Below are positions 19,823 to 29,540 of a stretch of 64,000 bases of DNA, in pieces; the first letter of the stretch is position 1; the number at the start of each line of letters is the position of its first letter. The translations under genes and the position numbers were made by a program. The DNA is from an uncultured Clostridia bacterium (GTDB lineage Bacteria > Bacillota > Clostridia > Lachnospirales > CAMZNU01): NCBI GenBank assembly GCA_947313885.1, contig CAMZNU010000007.1:1-64000 (forward strand), in the 5' to 3' direction. Below the pieces are notes generated by a model. That model saw only the letters and a list, made by a program, of their open reading frames with translations. It was not told the origin of the DNA and searched no databases.

Positions 19823-20597
19823 TAGTACCTCCTATATTTTCTTCTATAATGTCTAAACTGTTAAAAACAGGACCATCATAGCAAACTTTTTTCATGCCAT
19901 TTTTTGTAATGATAGAACAACCAACACATGCTTTAATACCGCAGGCCATTCTTTCTTCTAAAGAAATTTCACACAATATGTTGTGTTTATGGCTAAGACG
20001 TGCGACAGCTTCCATCATTTTAAAAGGACCACAAGTATAAATTAAATCTATATTATTTTTTTCTAATATGGGATTTAAAGCATCTATAACATTACCAGTA
20101 ATTCCAGTAGAGCCATCTAACGTTGTAATTATGTTATGTACATTAGGAAAATTAAAACGTTCAACGATTTTAATAGAATGCGAATCACTAGCACCAGCTA
20201 TAAAAGTTATGTTGTTATTAGGTAATAATGATTTAATTAAATATTTCATAGGTGCGATACCAATGCCACCGCCGATAACAACAATATTTTTGTTAATGGG
20301 AGTTGTAGAAAAACCGTTACCTAATGAACCATGAATGTTAATAACGTCATTAGGACGTAAGTTAGAAATTTCATAAGTGCCAGATCCTAATGCTTCATAA
20401 TAAAATTCTAAAATGTTACCGTCTATATTGTGCAAACTTATAGGTCGTCGTAAAATACGAGAATTATCATTACTTTTAATCATAAAAAATTGTCCAGCTT
20501 TAGCATTGGTACATAATTTTTTAGTAAGTACTTTTAATAAAAAATAATTATTTGAAATATTAATATTTTCTAAAACTATTACGTCTTCTAAAAACAT
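19815..20597 (-). CDS. pyrK: dihydroorotate dehydrogenase electron transfer subunit
   Basis: FAD/NAD binding motifs and CGIKACVGCSI...C [2Fe-2S] ligands. Confidence 0.94.
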   Translation of the reverse strand: MFLEDVIVLENINISNNYFLLKVLTKKLCTNAKAGQFFMIKSNDNSRILRRPISLHNIDGNILEFYYEALGSGTYEISNLRPNDVINIHGSLGNGFSTTPINKNIVVIGGGIGIAPMKYLIKSLLPNNNITFIAGASDSHSIKIVERFNFPNVHNIITTLDGSTGITGNVIDALNPILEKNNIDLIYTCGPFKMMEAVARLSHKHNILCEISLEERMACGIKACVGCSIITKNGMKKVCYDGPVFNSLDIIEENIGGTNE

Positions 20598-20613
20598 AAA
20601 TTAACCTCCACAT

Positions 20614-20654
20614 AAAAAAAGGAATAAATGCAAAATGAATTAGCATTTATTCCT
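20614..20654 (-). terminator. attenuator terminator in pyrK operon leader
   Basis: minus strand AGGAATAAATGC-TAATTCATTTT-GCATTTATTCCT then U7; lies between leader ORF and pyrK RBS. Confidence 0.92.
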
Positions 20655-20735
20655 ACAACATATTAAATTATTAATTAAAAAAAACGGGGCAAACACAATT
20701 AAAAAAAATTCATTTACAATATAAAATTTTTTCAT
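20640..20735 (-). CDS. pyr leader peptide, 31 aa: MKKFYIVNEFFLIVFAPFFLINNLICCRNKC
   Basis: minus strand AAGGAGG RBS 9 nt before ATG; stop TAA at the loop-side end of the terminator 5' arm; two U8 tracts. Confidence 0.8.
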   Translation of the reverse strand: MKKFYIVNEFFLIVFAPFFLINNLICCRNKC

Positions 20736-20766
20736 AAGCGTGTGCCTCCTTTTTCATATTAAAAAG

Positions 20767-20795
20767 ATAGTAACATAAGTAAAAAAAATTGTCAA
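20767..20795 (-). promoter_or_regulatory. promoter of pyrK-D-F-C-E operon
   Basis: minus strand TTGACA (20795-20790) - 17 nt - TACTAT (20772-20767). Confidence 0.85.
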
Positions 20796-20892
20796 AGGAA
20801 ATATATATAATATATACAACAATAAGTAAATACTGTATAATTTTAAAAAAAGAACATATATTTAATAAAAATCTTTATAGGAGGTAAGTTAA

Positions 20893-21474
20893 ATGTGTGA
20901 AAATAATTTTAAAATTGTATATTCAAAAGATGTTCAAAACATTAACTTTTTAGATGATATATTAAAGCTAGATAAAGAGGTATATGAAGATAGTATGTTA
21001 GGAACTAAAAAAAAATTAGAAGAGGAATTTATGAAAAATAAAGAAAGCTATATATTACTTTATAATAAAGAACAATTAATTGGATACAAATGTTTTTTTC
21101 CAGTTACTAATGAAGCAAAAAAAGAAATATTAACAGGGGAAGAAAATTTTGACGATAATATTACAAATGATGATATTTGCGAGTATGGAAACATAAACAA
21201 CTTATTTTTAATATCAATAGTAATATCAAAAAAATATCAAAATACAAAAGGTATAGTGTATTTAAATGAAGCGTTTAAAAAATTTTTATTAAATAAAAAC
21301 GAAGATGGTAAAAAAATAAAATCAATAATGGCTATAGCAGTTAGTGGAAATGGTGTTAAATACTTAGAAAGAAATAATTTTAAAGAAAAGAAAAAAATAG
21401 ACGATAACCATAAATTATACGTATGCGATGAAGAGGGAGTTAGGGGAATATACAATGGAGAACATAGAAAATAA
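20893..21474 (+). CDS. hypothetical protein, possibly GNAT-like acetyltransferase
   Basis: GAGG RBS; size and pattern (…YILLYNKEQLIGYKCFFPV…VISKKYQNTKG…) suggest GNAT fold. Confidence 0.5.
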   Translation: MCENNFKIVYSKDVQNINFLDDILKLDKEVYEDSMLGTKKKLEEEFMKNKESYILLYNKEQLIGYKCFFPVTNEAKKEILTGEENFDDNITNDDICEYGNINNLFLISIVISKKYQNTKGIVYLNEAFKKFLLNKNEDGKKIKSIMAIAVSGNGVKYLERNNFKEKKKIDDNHKLYVCDEEGVRGIYNGEHRK

Positions 21475-22756
21475 AAAAGAGAAACCAGAAGAACAAAAGG
21501 TAGCAAGTCATATATATCTTATATTTCCAGTTAGTAAAATGAACGGTTATGATGAAAAAATTAATATTAAAAACGGTAAAATGAAAAAAGAATATGATGC
21601 CTATGAAAAAGAAATGGAAGCTACTTATAAATATGAATGTATAGAAGAAGTTTCTAGTAGTATAAAAAAGAAATATTTAGGGTCATATAAATTTCCGATT
21701 ATTAAAGATGATAAATATGGTGAATTTAATGGATGTGTAAAATATGAAAAATGTATAAAACGTATAAAAGAGGTTGATGTTTTCGTATCTATGTCTAGCC
21801 ATGAAGATAGTAAAACGTATTTATTAACTATTGTAATACCGATACCAGAAGATAGTTATTTAGTTACAAATATATTAGACCAAATATCAAGTTCGAACAT
21901 TTATTTAAGGAATAAAAAATATGATAAAGAATATGATAAAGTAGATAGTTTTAAAGAATATGATAAAGTAGATAGTTTTATAAAAGAGAATTTAAAGGTA
22001 GAAAGAGAAGGGGATTATAAAACGGTTATTTGTTTAAAAGAAAAACCAGAAGAAGAAATATTAACAGCGATATTAGCGGGAGAAAGTTATGATAGTAAAG
22101 AAGTAGATTATGGAATTAATAAAGGCGTTATGAAAGAAAGCCTTGAAAATAACATAGCTAAATACAATTTTTATGAAGCGTATATATCGAGAAAAGTTTT
22201 TTTGTATGCTTTAAAGGACTTTAATGAGGACTATATTAAAAATGTAGAAAAAGAAACGTTGTTATTATATATAATAGAATTAGTAATATTTAAATATGGA
22301 GCATTAAAAATAGCAACAAAGAAGATTAGTAAAATAGAAAATGGAGCAAAATTAGAAAAAGTGATAAAAATAAATGAATATGTAGAAAAAAGTCCTATGT
22401 CTTGGAATAATGATACTGTGAAATATTTGTTAGCTAAAGAATTATATCAAGACATAGAGAAATGGTTTAAGATAAATGAAGCAGAAGAGTATTATGTAAT
22501 GAAAAATAATTTAATTGAAAAAAGACTAGAGTTATATGAGATGAGAAAAATAAAAGAACTAACGAAAGACGCTATAACTATAGCGATTAAATCTTTAGTT
22601 GTGGCTATAATAGGAATATACATAAGTACACAGAAAAATTACAAAATTTGGAGAAACATAGAAAGAAACGAATATATTATTGCTATTGTGATTACATTAA
22701 TATTAATAATGCCAGCACTATTAGCAGTAAAACATTACTTTTCAAATAAAAATTGA
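21455..22756 (+). CDS. hypothetical protein with two C-terminal TM helices
   Basis: ORF listed from 21428; ATG at 21455 preceded by AGGGG is the more likely start. Confidence 0.6.
   Translation: MENIENKKEKPEEQKVASHIYLIFPVSKMNGYDEKINIKNGKMKKEYDAYEKEMEATYKYECIEEVSSSIKKKYLGSYKFPIIKDDKYGEFNGCVKYEKCIKRIKEVDVFVSMSSHEDSKTYLLTIVIPIPEDSYLVTNILDQISSSNIYLRNKKYDKEYDKVDSFKEYDKVDSFIKENLKVEREGDYKTVICLKEKPEEEILTAILAGESYDSKEVDYGINKGVMKESLENNIAKYNFYEAYISRKVFLYALKDFNEDYIKNVEKETLLLYIIELVIFKYGALKIATKKISKIENGAKLEKVIKINEYVEKSPMSWNNDTVKYLLAKELYQDIEKWFKINEAEEYYVMKNNLIEKRLELYEMRKIKELTKDAITIAIKSLVVAIIGIYISTQKNYKIWRNIERNEYIIAIVITLILIMPALLAVKHYFSNKN
21929..21982 (+). repeat. 27-bp in-frame tandem duplication (EYDKVDSFK x2)
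   Basis: gaatatgataaagtagatagttttaaa / gaatatgataaagtagatagttttata. Confidence 0.95.
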
Positions 22757-22781
22757 CACTACATAAAACAATTGATAATAT
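22753..22781 (+). promoter_or_regulatory. promoter of carA-carB-pyrB operon
   Basis: TTGACA - 17 nt - TAATAT; -35 overlaps the upstream gene's stop codon. Confidence 0.8.
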
Positions 22782-22816
22782 AATAAAAATCAACAAAAAT
22801 AAGGGAGGCAAATATA

Positions 22817-22930
22817 ATGGAAATCAAATTTAAAAATATACAGTTTAAAAATAAAAAATTTAGAAGTGATATTTTTTTAATTGATTCATTAGACAATGCT
22901 TTTTATTTATATTTAAGGAATAATAACTAA
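22817..22930 (+). CDS. car leader peptide, 37 aa: MEIKFKNIQFKNKKFRSDIFLIDSLDNAFYLYLRNNN
   Basis: AGGGAGG RBS; stop TAA forms the end of the 5' arm of the downstream terminator. Confidence 0.8.
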   Translation: MEIKFKNIQFKNKKFRSDIFLIDSLDNAFYLYLRNNN

Positions 22931-22957
22931 TTTATTTTAGTTATTGTTCCTTTTTTT
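22916..22957 (+). terminator. attenuator terminator in carA operon leader
   Basis: AGGAATAATAACTAA-TTTATT-TTAGTTATTGTTCCT (15 bp, one G.U) then U7, immediately before carA RBS. Confidence 0.92.
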
Positions 22958-22971
22958 ATGAGGAGGAAAAT

Positions 22972-24039
22972 ATGAAAGGTAGATTAATATTAGAAAACGG
23001 ATTAGTTTTTGAAGGAAAAGTTTTTGGGTATATAGAACAGTCAGTAGGTGAAGTTGTATTTAATACATCAATGACAGGATATCAAGAAATATTAACAGAC
23101 CCATCATATTACGGACAGATGGTAGTGATGACGTACCCAATGATAGGTAATTATGGTTTAAACCTTGATGATTTAGAAAGCGACGGAGGAAAAGTTAGAG
23201 GTTTAATAATAAAAGAGCCTGCAAAGTTACCAAACAACTTTAGATGTGAGATGACATTAGAAGGGTATTTAAGACAACATAAAATAATAGGGTTTAAAGG
23301 AATAGACACAAGACACCTAACAAAAGTAATAAGAGATAAAGGTGTAATGAAAGGAATAATTACAACAGAAGAATTAACCCAAGAACAAATAAAAAAAGAG
23401 ATAGGAAAATTTTCGAATTTAGAAGCTGTGAGTATAGTAAGTACAAAAAATACATATGAAATGCCATGTAATAAAAAAGAGGTAGTAGCTAAAATAGGGA
23501 TGATAGATTATGGAATTAAAAGAAATATAATAAGATCATTTCATGAAAAGGGATGTGACTTAACGGTATTTCCATGGGACGTTACAGCTAAGGAAGTTTT
23601 AGAACATAATATAGATGGAATATTTTTATCAAATGGTCCAGGAGATCCAGCACAATTAAAAGAAGTAGTTGAGGAAATAAAAAAGATGATAGGTAAGAAA
23701 CCTATAGTAGGAATATGTTTAGGACATCAGTTGTTAGCAATTGCGTTAGGTGGAAGTACGATGAAATTAAAATTTGGACATAGAGGGGCAAACCACCCAG
23801 TAAAAGATTTAGAAAAAAACAAAATATTTATAACGTCGCAAAACCATGGGTATGTAGTAGATAAAATACCAGAGGGAGTAGATGTAACACAAATAAATTT
23901 AAATGATAATTCTATTGAGGGTATGAAAGATTATAAAAATAAAATAGCGTCAGTACAATATCATCCAGAGGCATCACCAGGACCTAAAGATTCAAAATAT
24001 ATTTTTGATGATTTTATAAAGTTAATAAAGGAGGCATAA
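22972..24039 (+). CDS. carA: carbamoyl-phosphate synthase small subunit
   Basis: [31 protein letters not shown] glutaminase motif. Confidence 0.97.
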   Translation: MKGRLILENGLVFEGKVFGYIEQSVGEVVFNTSMTGYQEILTDPSYYGQMVVMTYPMIGNYGLNLDDLESDGGKVRGLIIKEPAKLPNNFRCEMTLEGYLRQHKIIGFKGIDTRHLTKVIRDKGVMKGIITTEELTQEQIKKEIGKFSNLEAVSIVSTKNTYEMPCNKKEVVAKIGMIDYGIKRNIIRSFHEKGCDLTVFPWDVTAKEVLEHNIDGIFLSNGPGDPAQLKEVVEEIKKMIGKKPIVGICLGHQLLAIALGGSTMKLKFGHRGANHPVKDLEKNKIFITSQNHGYVVDKIPEGVDVTQINLNDNSIEGMKDYKNKIASVQYHPEASPGPKDSKYIFDDFIKLIKEA

Positions 24040-24040
24040 C

Positions 24041-27000
24041 ATGTTAGATAAAAGTATAAAGAAAACTTTAGTAATAGGTTCAGGACCAATAGTAATAGGA
24101 CAAGGAGCAGAGTTTGACTATTCGGGGACACAAGCATGTGAGACGTTAAAAGAAGAAGGTATAGAAGTAGTATTAATAAATTCAAATCCAGCAACGATAA
24201 TGACGGATAAAGAAGTAGCAGATAGAATATATATAGAGCCGATAACGTTAGAATATGTAAAAAAAGTTATAGAAAAAGAAAAACCAGATTCTGTATTAGT
24301 GGGAATGGGTGGACAAACGGCGTTAAATATGGCGATAGAATTAGAGGAAAGTGGGTTACTAAAAAAACATGGAATAAAAGTGCTAGGTAGTAGTATTAAA
24401 TCTATAAAGCGTGGAGAAGATAGAGATTTATTTAGGGAAGCGATGGATAAAATAAATGAACCTACTATAGAAAGTGCCATAGTAGAAAATTTAGAAGATG
24501 GTTTAAAATTTGCAAATAAAGTAGGATATCCGTTAATAGTGAGACCAGCGTATACGTTAGGTGGAACAGGTGGCGGAATGGCAGACGATGAAGAGCAGTT
24601 AAAAAATATATTATTAAAAGGGTTAGTATTATCACGAGTTGGACAGGTATTAGTGGAAAAATCTATATTAGGGTGGAAAGAAGTAGAATATGAAGTAATG
24701 AGAGATGAAAACGGAAATAAAATAACAGTATGTAATATGGAAAATATAGATCCAGTAGGAATACATACAGGAGATAGTATAGTAGTAGCACCATCACAAA
24801 CGTTATCAGATAAAGATTATCAAATGTTAAGAACGTCGGCATTAAATATAATAGAAGAAATAGGAATAGTAGGTGGATGTAACGTACAATTTGCATTACA
24901 TCCAGATTCTTTTGAGTATGCCATTATAGAAATAAACCCAAGGGTATCGAGATCATCGGCATTAGCATCAAAAGCTACAGGATATCCAATAGCAAGAGTT
25001 GCGACAAAGCTATCATTAGGGTATACGTTAGACGAAATAAAAAATGACGTTACGGGAAAAACTTATGCGTGTTTTGAACCAGCGTTAGATTATATAGTAG
25101 TTAAAATACCAAAATGGCCATTTGATAAATTTATGAAGGCAGATAGAAGGTTAGGAACGAAGATGATGGCAACAGGGGAAGTAATGGCTATAGGTAATAA
25201 CTTTGAGTCAGCATTTTTAAAAGGGGTAAGGTCGTTAGAGATAGGGCAATATGGATTAGAACATAGTGTATCAAAATCTATGTCATTAGAACAATTAAAA
25301 AAGAGAATAGTAAACCCGAATGATGAAAGAATATTTGACCTTGCGGAAATGTTAAGACGAGGGTATACAAAAAGTATGTTACAAAAACTAACGGGAATGG
25401 ATCCATTTTTTATGGAAAAACTTCAATGGATAGTAGGGCAAGAAGAAATATTAAAAAAGACAAAATTAAGTGATTTAACGAAAAAGAAACTAAAGAATTG
25501 GAAGAAAAAAGGATTTTCAGATAAGGCAATATCAAATTTTATGGGAATAGAAGAAGAAGATTTAGTAGTAAAAAGAAAATCTTTAGGAGTTATACCAGTT
25601 TATAAAATGGTAGATACTTGTGCAGGTGAATTTGAAGCTACATCATCATATTTTTATTCAACATATGACGATGTAGATGAAGTAGAAGTATCAAATAAAA
25701 GAAAAATAATAGTAGTAGGTTCAGGACCAATAAGAATAGGGCAAGGAATAGAATTTGATTACTGTACAGTACATACTGTAAAAACATTAAAAAAATTAAA
25801 TATAGAAACGATAATAATAAACAATAATCCAGAGACGGTATCAACGGATTTTTCTACAGCGGATAAATTGTATTTTGAGCCGTTAGTGTTAGAAGACGTA
25901 ATGAACATAATAGAAAAAGAAAAACCAGAAGGGGTAATATTACAATTTGGAGGACAGACGGCAATAAAGCTAGCAAATGACTTACATAGATTAGGAGTAA
26001 ATATAATAGGAACGTCAGCAAAAAACGTTGACCGTGCAGAAGATAGAGAAAAGTTTGAGGAAGTATTAGAAAAATTAAATATAAAGAGACCAAAAGGTAA
26101 AGGTGTATGGAAAGTTCAAGATGGAATAGATGAGGGAAATAGATTAGGTTATCCTGTGTTAGTTAGACCATCATATGTACTAGGTGGTCAAGGAATGGAA
26201 ATATGTTATGAAGAAAAAAACTTAAAAATGTATTTAGAAGATTCATTTATAAGAGACCCTAAAAATCCTGTGTTAGTAGATAAGTATTTAAATGGTATAG
26301 AAATAGAAGTAGATGCAATATGTGATTTAGAAGATGTATTAATACCAGGGGTGATGGAGCATTTAGAAAGAGCGGGAATACATTCGGGAGATTCTATAAC
26401 GGTGTATCCGCAACAAAATTTATACGAAGGTACAGAAGAAAAAATATTAGAGATAACGAAGAAGTTAGCAAAAGAGTTAGAAGTAATAGGGATGATGAAT
26501 ATACAATTTATAGCATATGAAGGGGAAATATATATAATAGAAGTTAATTTAAGATCATCAAGAACAGTGCCGTACATATCAAAAGTATCAGGAGTACCGA
26601 TGATAGAATTAAGTACAAAAATAATGAACGGTGAAAAATTAAAAAACTTAGGTTACGGAGTAGGACTATATAAGAAACCAGATATAGTAGCAGTAAAAGT
26701 GCCAGTATTTTCTACAGAGAAATTAGGAGGAGTAGAAGTATCATTAGGACCAGAAATGAAATCAACGGGGGAAGTATTAGGAGTAGGAAAAACAGTAGAT
26801 GAGGCGATATATAAAGGATTAGTAGGCGGGTATAGAATACATGATATAAAAAATAAAAAAATATTAGCAACAATAAAAGAAAGTGATAGAGAAGAGTTTT
26901 TAAGTTTAGCAAAAAGATTAAAAAACCAAGGTTGTGAACTTATAGGAACAAAAGGTACAGCAAAATTTTTAAACGATAACGGTATAGTGTGTGGCGGAGT

Positions 27001-27247
27001 AAATAAAATAAATGAGGAGTCACCGAATATAATAGATAAATTAAAAAATCAGAAAATAGATTTATTAATAAATACGCCGACAAAAGCAAATGATGCACAA
27101 AGAGATGGATTTAAAATAAGAAGAACGGCGATAGAGTACGGGGTAGAAGTAATGACGTCACTAGATACGTTAGGGGCAGTATTGAATATAATAGAAAGTA
27201 AAATTGATAAAGAGGATTTAGAAATATTTGATATTAGTAAATTGTAG
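24041..27247 (+). CDS. carB: carbamoyl-phosphate synthase large subunit
   Basis: 1068 aa with duplicated ATP-grasp halves. Confidence 0.98.
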   Translation: MLDKSIKKTLVIGSGPIVIGQGAEFDYSGTQACETLKEEGIEVVLINSNPATIMTDKEVADRIYIEPITLEYVKKVIEKEKPDSVLVGMGGQTALNMAIELEESGLLKKHGIKVLGSSIKSIKRGEDRDLFREAMDKINEPTIESAIVENLEDGLKFANKVGYPLIVRPAYTLGGTGGGMADDEEQLKNILLKGLVLSRVGQVLVEKSILGWKEVEYEVMRDENGNKITVCNMENIDPVGIHTGDSIVVAPSQTLSDKDYQMLRTSALNIIEEIGIVGGCNVQFALHPDSFEYAIIEINPRVSRSSALASKATGYPIARVATKLSLGYTLDEIKNDVTGKTYACFEPALDYIVVKIPKWPFDKFMKADRRLGTKMMATGEVMAIGNNFESAFLKGVRSLEIGQYGLEHSVSKSMSLEQLKKRIVNPNDERIFDLAEMLRRGYTKSMLQKLTGMDPFFMEKLQWIVGQEEILKKTKLSDLTKKKLKNWKKKGFSDKAISNFMGIEEEDLVVKRKSLGVIPVYKMVDTCAGEFEATSSYFYSTYDDVDEVEVSNKRKIIVVGSGPIRIGQGIEFDYCTVHTVKTLKKLNIETIIINNNPETVSTDFSTADKLYFEPLVLEDVMNIIEKEKPEGVILQFGGQTAIKLANDLHRLGVNIIGTSAKNVDRAEDREKFEEVLEKLNIKRPKGKGVWKVQDGIDEGNRLGYPVLVRPSYVLGGQGMEICYEEKNLKMYLEDSFIRDPKNPVLVDKYLNGIEIEVDAICDLEDVLIPGVMEHLERAGIHSGDSITVYPQQNLYEGTEEKILEITKKLAKELEVIGMMNIQFIAYEGEIYIIEVNLRSSRTVPYISKVSGVPMIELSTKIMNGEKLKNLGYGVGLYKKPDIVAVKVPVFSTEKLGGVEVSLGPEMKSTGEVLGVGKTVDEAIYKGLVGGYRIHDIKNKKILATIKESDREEFLSLAKRLKNQGCELIGTKGTAKFLNDNGIVCGGVNKINEESPNIIDKLKNQKIDLLINTPTKANDAQRDGFKIRRTAIEYGVEVMTSLDTLGAVLNIIESKIDKEDLEIFDISKL

Positions 27248-27256
27248 GAGGATACG

Positions 27257-28279
27257 ATGAAAGAAATATTAACTCTTAATAATTTAGATAAAGAAGACAT
27301 AATAAAAATATTAGATAAAGCAAGTGAAATAGAAGAAGGTGGAGGAAAAAAATACGCAGATAAAATTATGTCAGCGATATTTTTCGAACCATCGACGAGA
27401 ACAAAACTATCATTTATAAGTGCCATGTATAGGTTAGGAGGTAAAGTAATTGAATTAGATGGTGGTGGAAATAATTCTTTAAAAAAAGGTGAAAGTATAT
27501 CAGACACGTTAAAAACTATGGGATTATATACGGATATAATGGTAGTTAGAAGCCCCTATGAAGGTACAGCAAAAAGAGGCAGTGAAATAGTAGATATACC
27601 AGTAATAAATGGAGGAGATGGATCGAACCAGCACCCGACTCAGACGTTATTAGATTTATATACGATAAGAAAAGAAAAAGGAAGGTTAGATAATTTAAAT
27701 GTTGCTGTTGTTGGAGATTTAAAATATGGCAGAACAGTACATTCTTTAGTAGAGGCATTAAATAAATTTAAGGGGAACAAAGTATATTTTGTTGCACCTA
27801 AGGAAATGATGATACCAAAATATGTAACAGATAAATTAAAATTAGAATATGAAATAACGGAAAATTTAGAAGAAATTGTAGGAGACGTTGATATTTTGTA
27901 TATGACAAGAATACAAGAAGAAAGGTTTGAAAATAAAGAACATATTAAAAGATGTAAAGGTAAATATATAATAGATAAAGAAATTTTAAAAATAAGTAAA
28001 AAAGATATGAGTATATTACACTCGTTACCACGTGTTGATGAAATACATACAAATTTAGATGATACGCCAAATGCATTGTACTTTGATCAAGCAAAAAATG
28101 GAATATACGTAAGAGAGAGTATAATTTCTATGTTGTTAGAAAAAAATGAAAAACCAAAATATGATGGAAAAGGGTATGAATGTAAAAATAAAAAATGTAT
28201 AAGTTACATAGAAAAGTTAGAAGGCAAATATATAGGTAACGAAAGTAATAAAATATGTTTTTATTGTGAGAAAAAATAG
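27257..28279 (+). CDS. pyrB: aspartate carbamoyltransferase with C-terminal PyrI-like zinc domain
   Basis: FFEPSTRTKLSF; GGDGSNQHPTQTLLDLYTI; C-terminal CKNKKCIS...ICFYCEKK. Confidence 0.95.
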   Translation: MKEILTLNNLDKEDIIKILDKASEIEEGGGKKYADKIMSAIFFEPSTRTKLSFISAMYRLGGKVIELDGGGNNSLKKGESISDTLKTMGLYTDIMVVRSPYEGTAKRGSEIVDIPVINGGDGSNQHPTQTLLDLYTIRKEKGRLDNLNVAVVGDLKYGRTVHSLVEALNKFKGNKVYFVAPKEMMIPKYVTDKLKLEYEITENLEEIVGDVDILYMTRIQEERFENKEHIKRCKGKYIIDKEILKISKKDMSILHSLPRVDEIHTNLDDTPNALYFDQAKNGIYVRESIISMLLEKNEKPKYDGKGYECKNKKCISYIEKLEGKYIGNESNKICFYCEKK

Positions 28280-28323
28280 AGAAAGCCTTGTAGCGAATTG
28301 CTACAAGGCTTTCTCTATTTTTT
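28271..28323. terminator. bidirectional terminator, 24-bp perfect inverted repeat including pyrB stop
   Basis: AAAAAATAGAGAAAGCCTTGTAGC-GAATT-reverse complement. Confidence 0.92.
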
Positions 28324-29540
28324 TACTTTTTAGTTTTAAAAAAGCGTAAAAATAAAATTTCGTAATAGTATCCTAAATATCCGCCTAAAATTATTGATGG
28401 CATTAAAAGCCAAGCGGATAATGAGAAGCTAGCAAAGGTTGCAAAAAGTGAACCAACGACACAACCGTAAATTATTCTTGTAGTTATACCTAAAATGAAA
28501 GAGCCTATAGTAGCGCTAAAAAAAGTAGATCTAGACATTTTAAAAGTATGAAAATAAGTACAAGAAGTTAATTTATAAGAAATAGAACCTATAAAAAGTC
28601 CAATATTTTGCATAGTAAAAGGTAAATTATAAAAGGGCGTTGTAAAAGATACAGGTGATAAATTTGTGTAATTAACAACGGAATCTAAAGGCATGCCAAA
28701 AAATATAAGTACTTTGCCAAAAAATATACCTAATGAAGTTGAGAAGCCAAAATAAGATTTTGTAATAAAAACTATAGTAATAGTAATTAAAAACAATAAA
28801 ATTACAGTAGTGCGTTGGCTAAAATAATCAACGAAAACATCTTCAAAGAAAGTGTATCCTTGTTCACTTTCTTGAATTTTTTCTATGTAAAACTCTTTAT
28901 ATGTACCTTGTTTTTTTCTATGGAGTTCATATTTTTTAGCTAAAAAAACTAGAAAGTATAAATAAGCTAAAGAAATTAAAACAGAAATAACGATACTGAT
29001 AGTATTGTTATAAAATAAATCTGGTATATAAATTTCTTTACCAGAAGTTACAAAATTATTAGTAGGTGGGTTTTGTAATGGAAAAGCTATAAAAATACCA
29101 AATCCAAAGAAAAAAACCGCTAATAAAAAGGATGTAACAGAAGTTGTATAGCTAAGAAAAACACCAGAGGCACATCGTGTTGGTGTATGTTTACTAGCAA
29201 CTATAGTAGCACCCATAACAATGCCACCTAAAATTAAATAGGGGTTTGTAGGATTTATAAAAAGATCATAATAAGATGGGTCAAAAACTAAAAAAATACC
29301 AGTAAATAAAACCATTAACATAAAAAGTTGAATAAAACTAATAGCAGTTTTAGAAGTACCGTAATGAAAAAGTCTATACAAAGAGCCAGAAAAAGCAAAC
29401 CTTCCACGTGCTATTACATAGCCTAGTAATATTCCGTAAATGAATCTAAAACTAACATTACTATTAAAAATAAAAGGACTTAAAGTAAAAGATAGTATTA
29501 ATAAAATTATACCGCTATAAAACTGTTTTTTATTTTTCAC
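28323..29540 (-). CDS. YeeE/YedE family (sulfur-transport type) membrane protein
   Basis: two halves with G-x-CxR(L) type motifs (TPTRCASGVFLSY, RIIYGCVVGSLFATFASFSLSAW). Confidence 0.8.
   Translation of the reverse strand: MKNKKQFYSGIILLILSFTLSPFIFNSNVSFRFIYGILLGYVIARGRFAFSGSLYRLFHYGTSKTAISFIQLFMLMVLFTGIFLVFDPSYYDLFINPTNPYLILGGIVMGATIVASKHTPTRCASGVFLSYTTSVTSFLLAVFFFGFGIFIAFPLQNPPTNNFVTSGKEIYIPDLFYNNTISIVISVLISLAYLYFLVFLAKKYELHRKKQGTYKEFYIEKIQESEQGYTFFEDVFVDYFSQRTTVILLFLITITIVFITKSYFGFSTSLGIFFGKVLIFFGMPLDSVVNYTNLSPVSFTTPFYNLPFTMQNIGLFIGSISYKLTSCTYFHTFKMSRSTFFSATIGSFILGITTRIIYGCVVGSLFATFASFSLSAWLLMPSIILGGYLGYYYEILFLRFFKTKK

Noticed and set aside
20640-20735. Pyr leader as a classical amino-acid attenuator (6 Phe codons)
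   Set aside because: Downstream genes are pyrimidine, not Phe, biosynthesis; Phe richness is a by-product of the U tracts, and no alternative antiterminator pairing comparable to pheA/trp was apparent.
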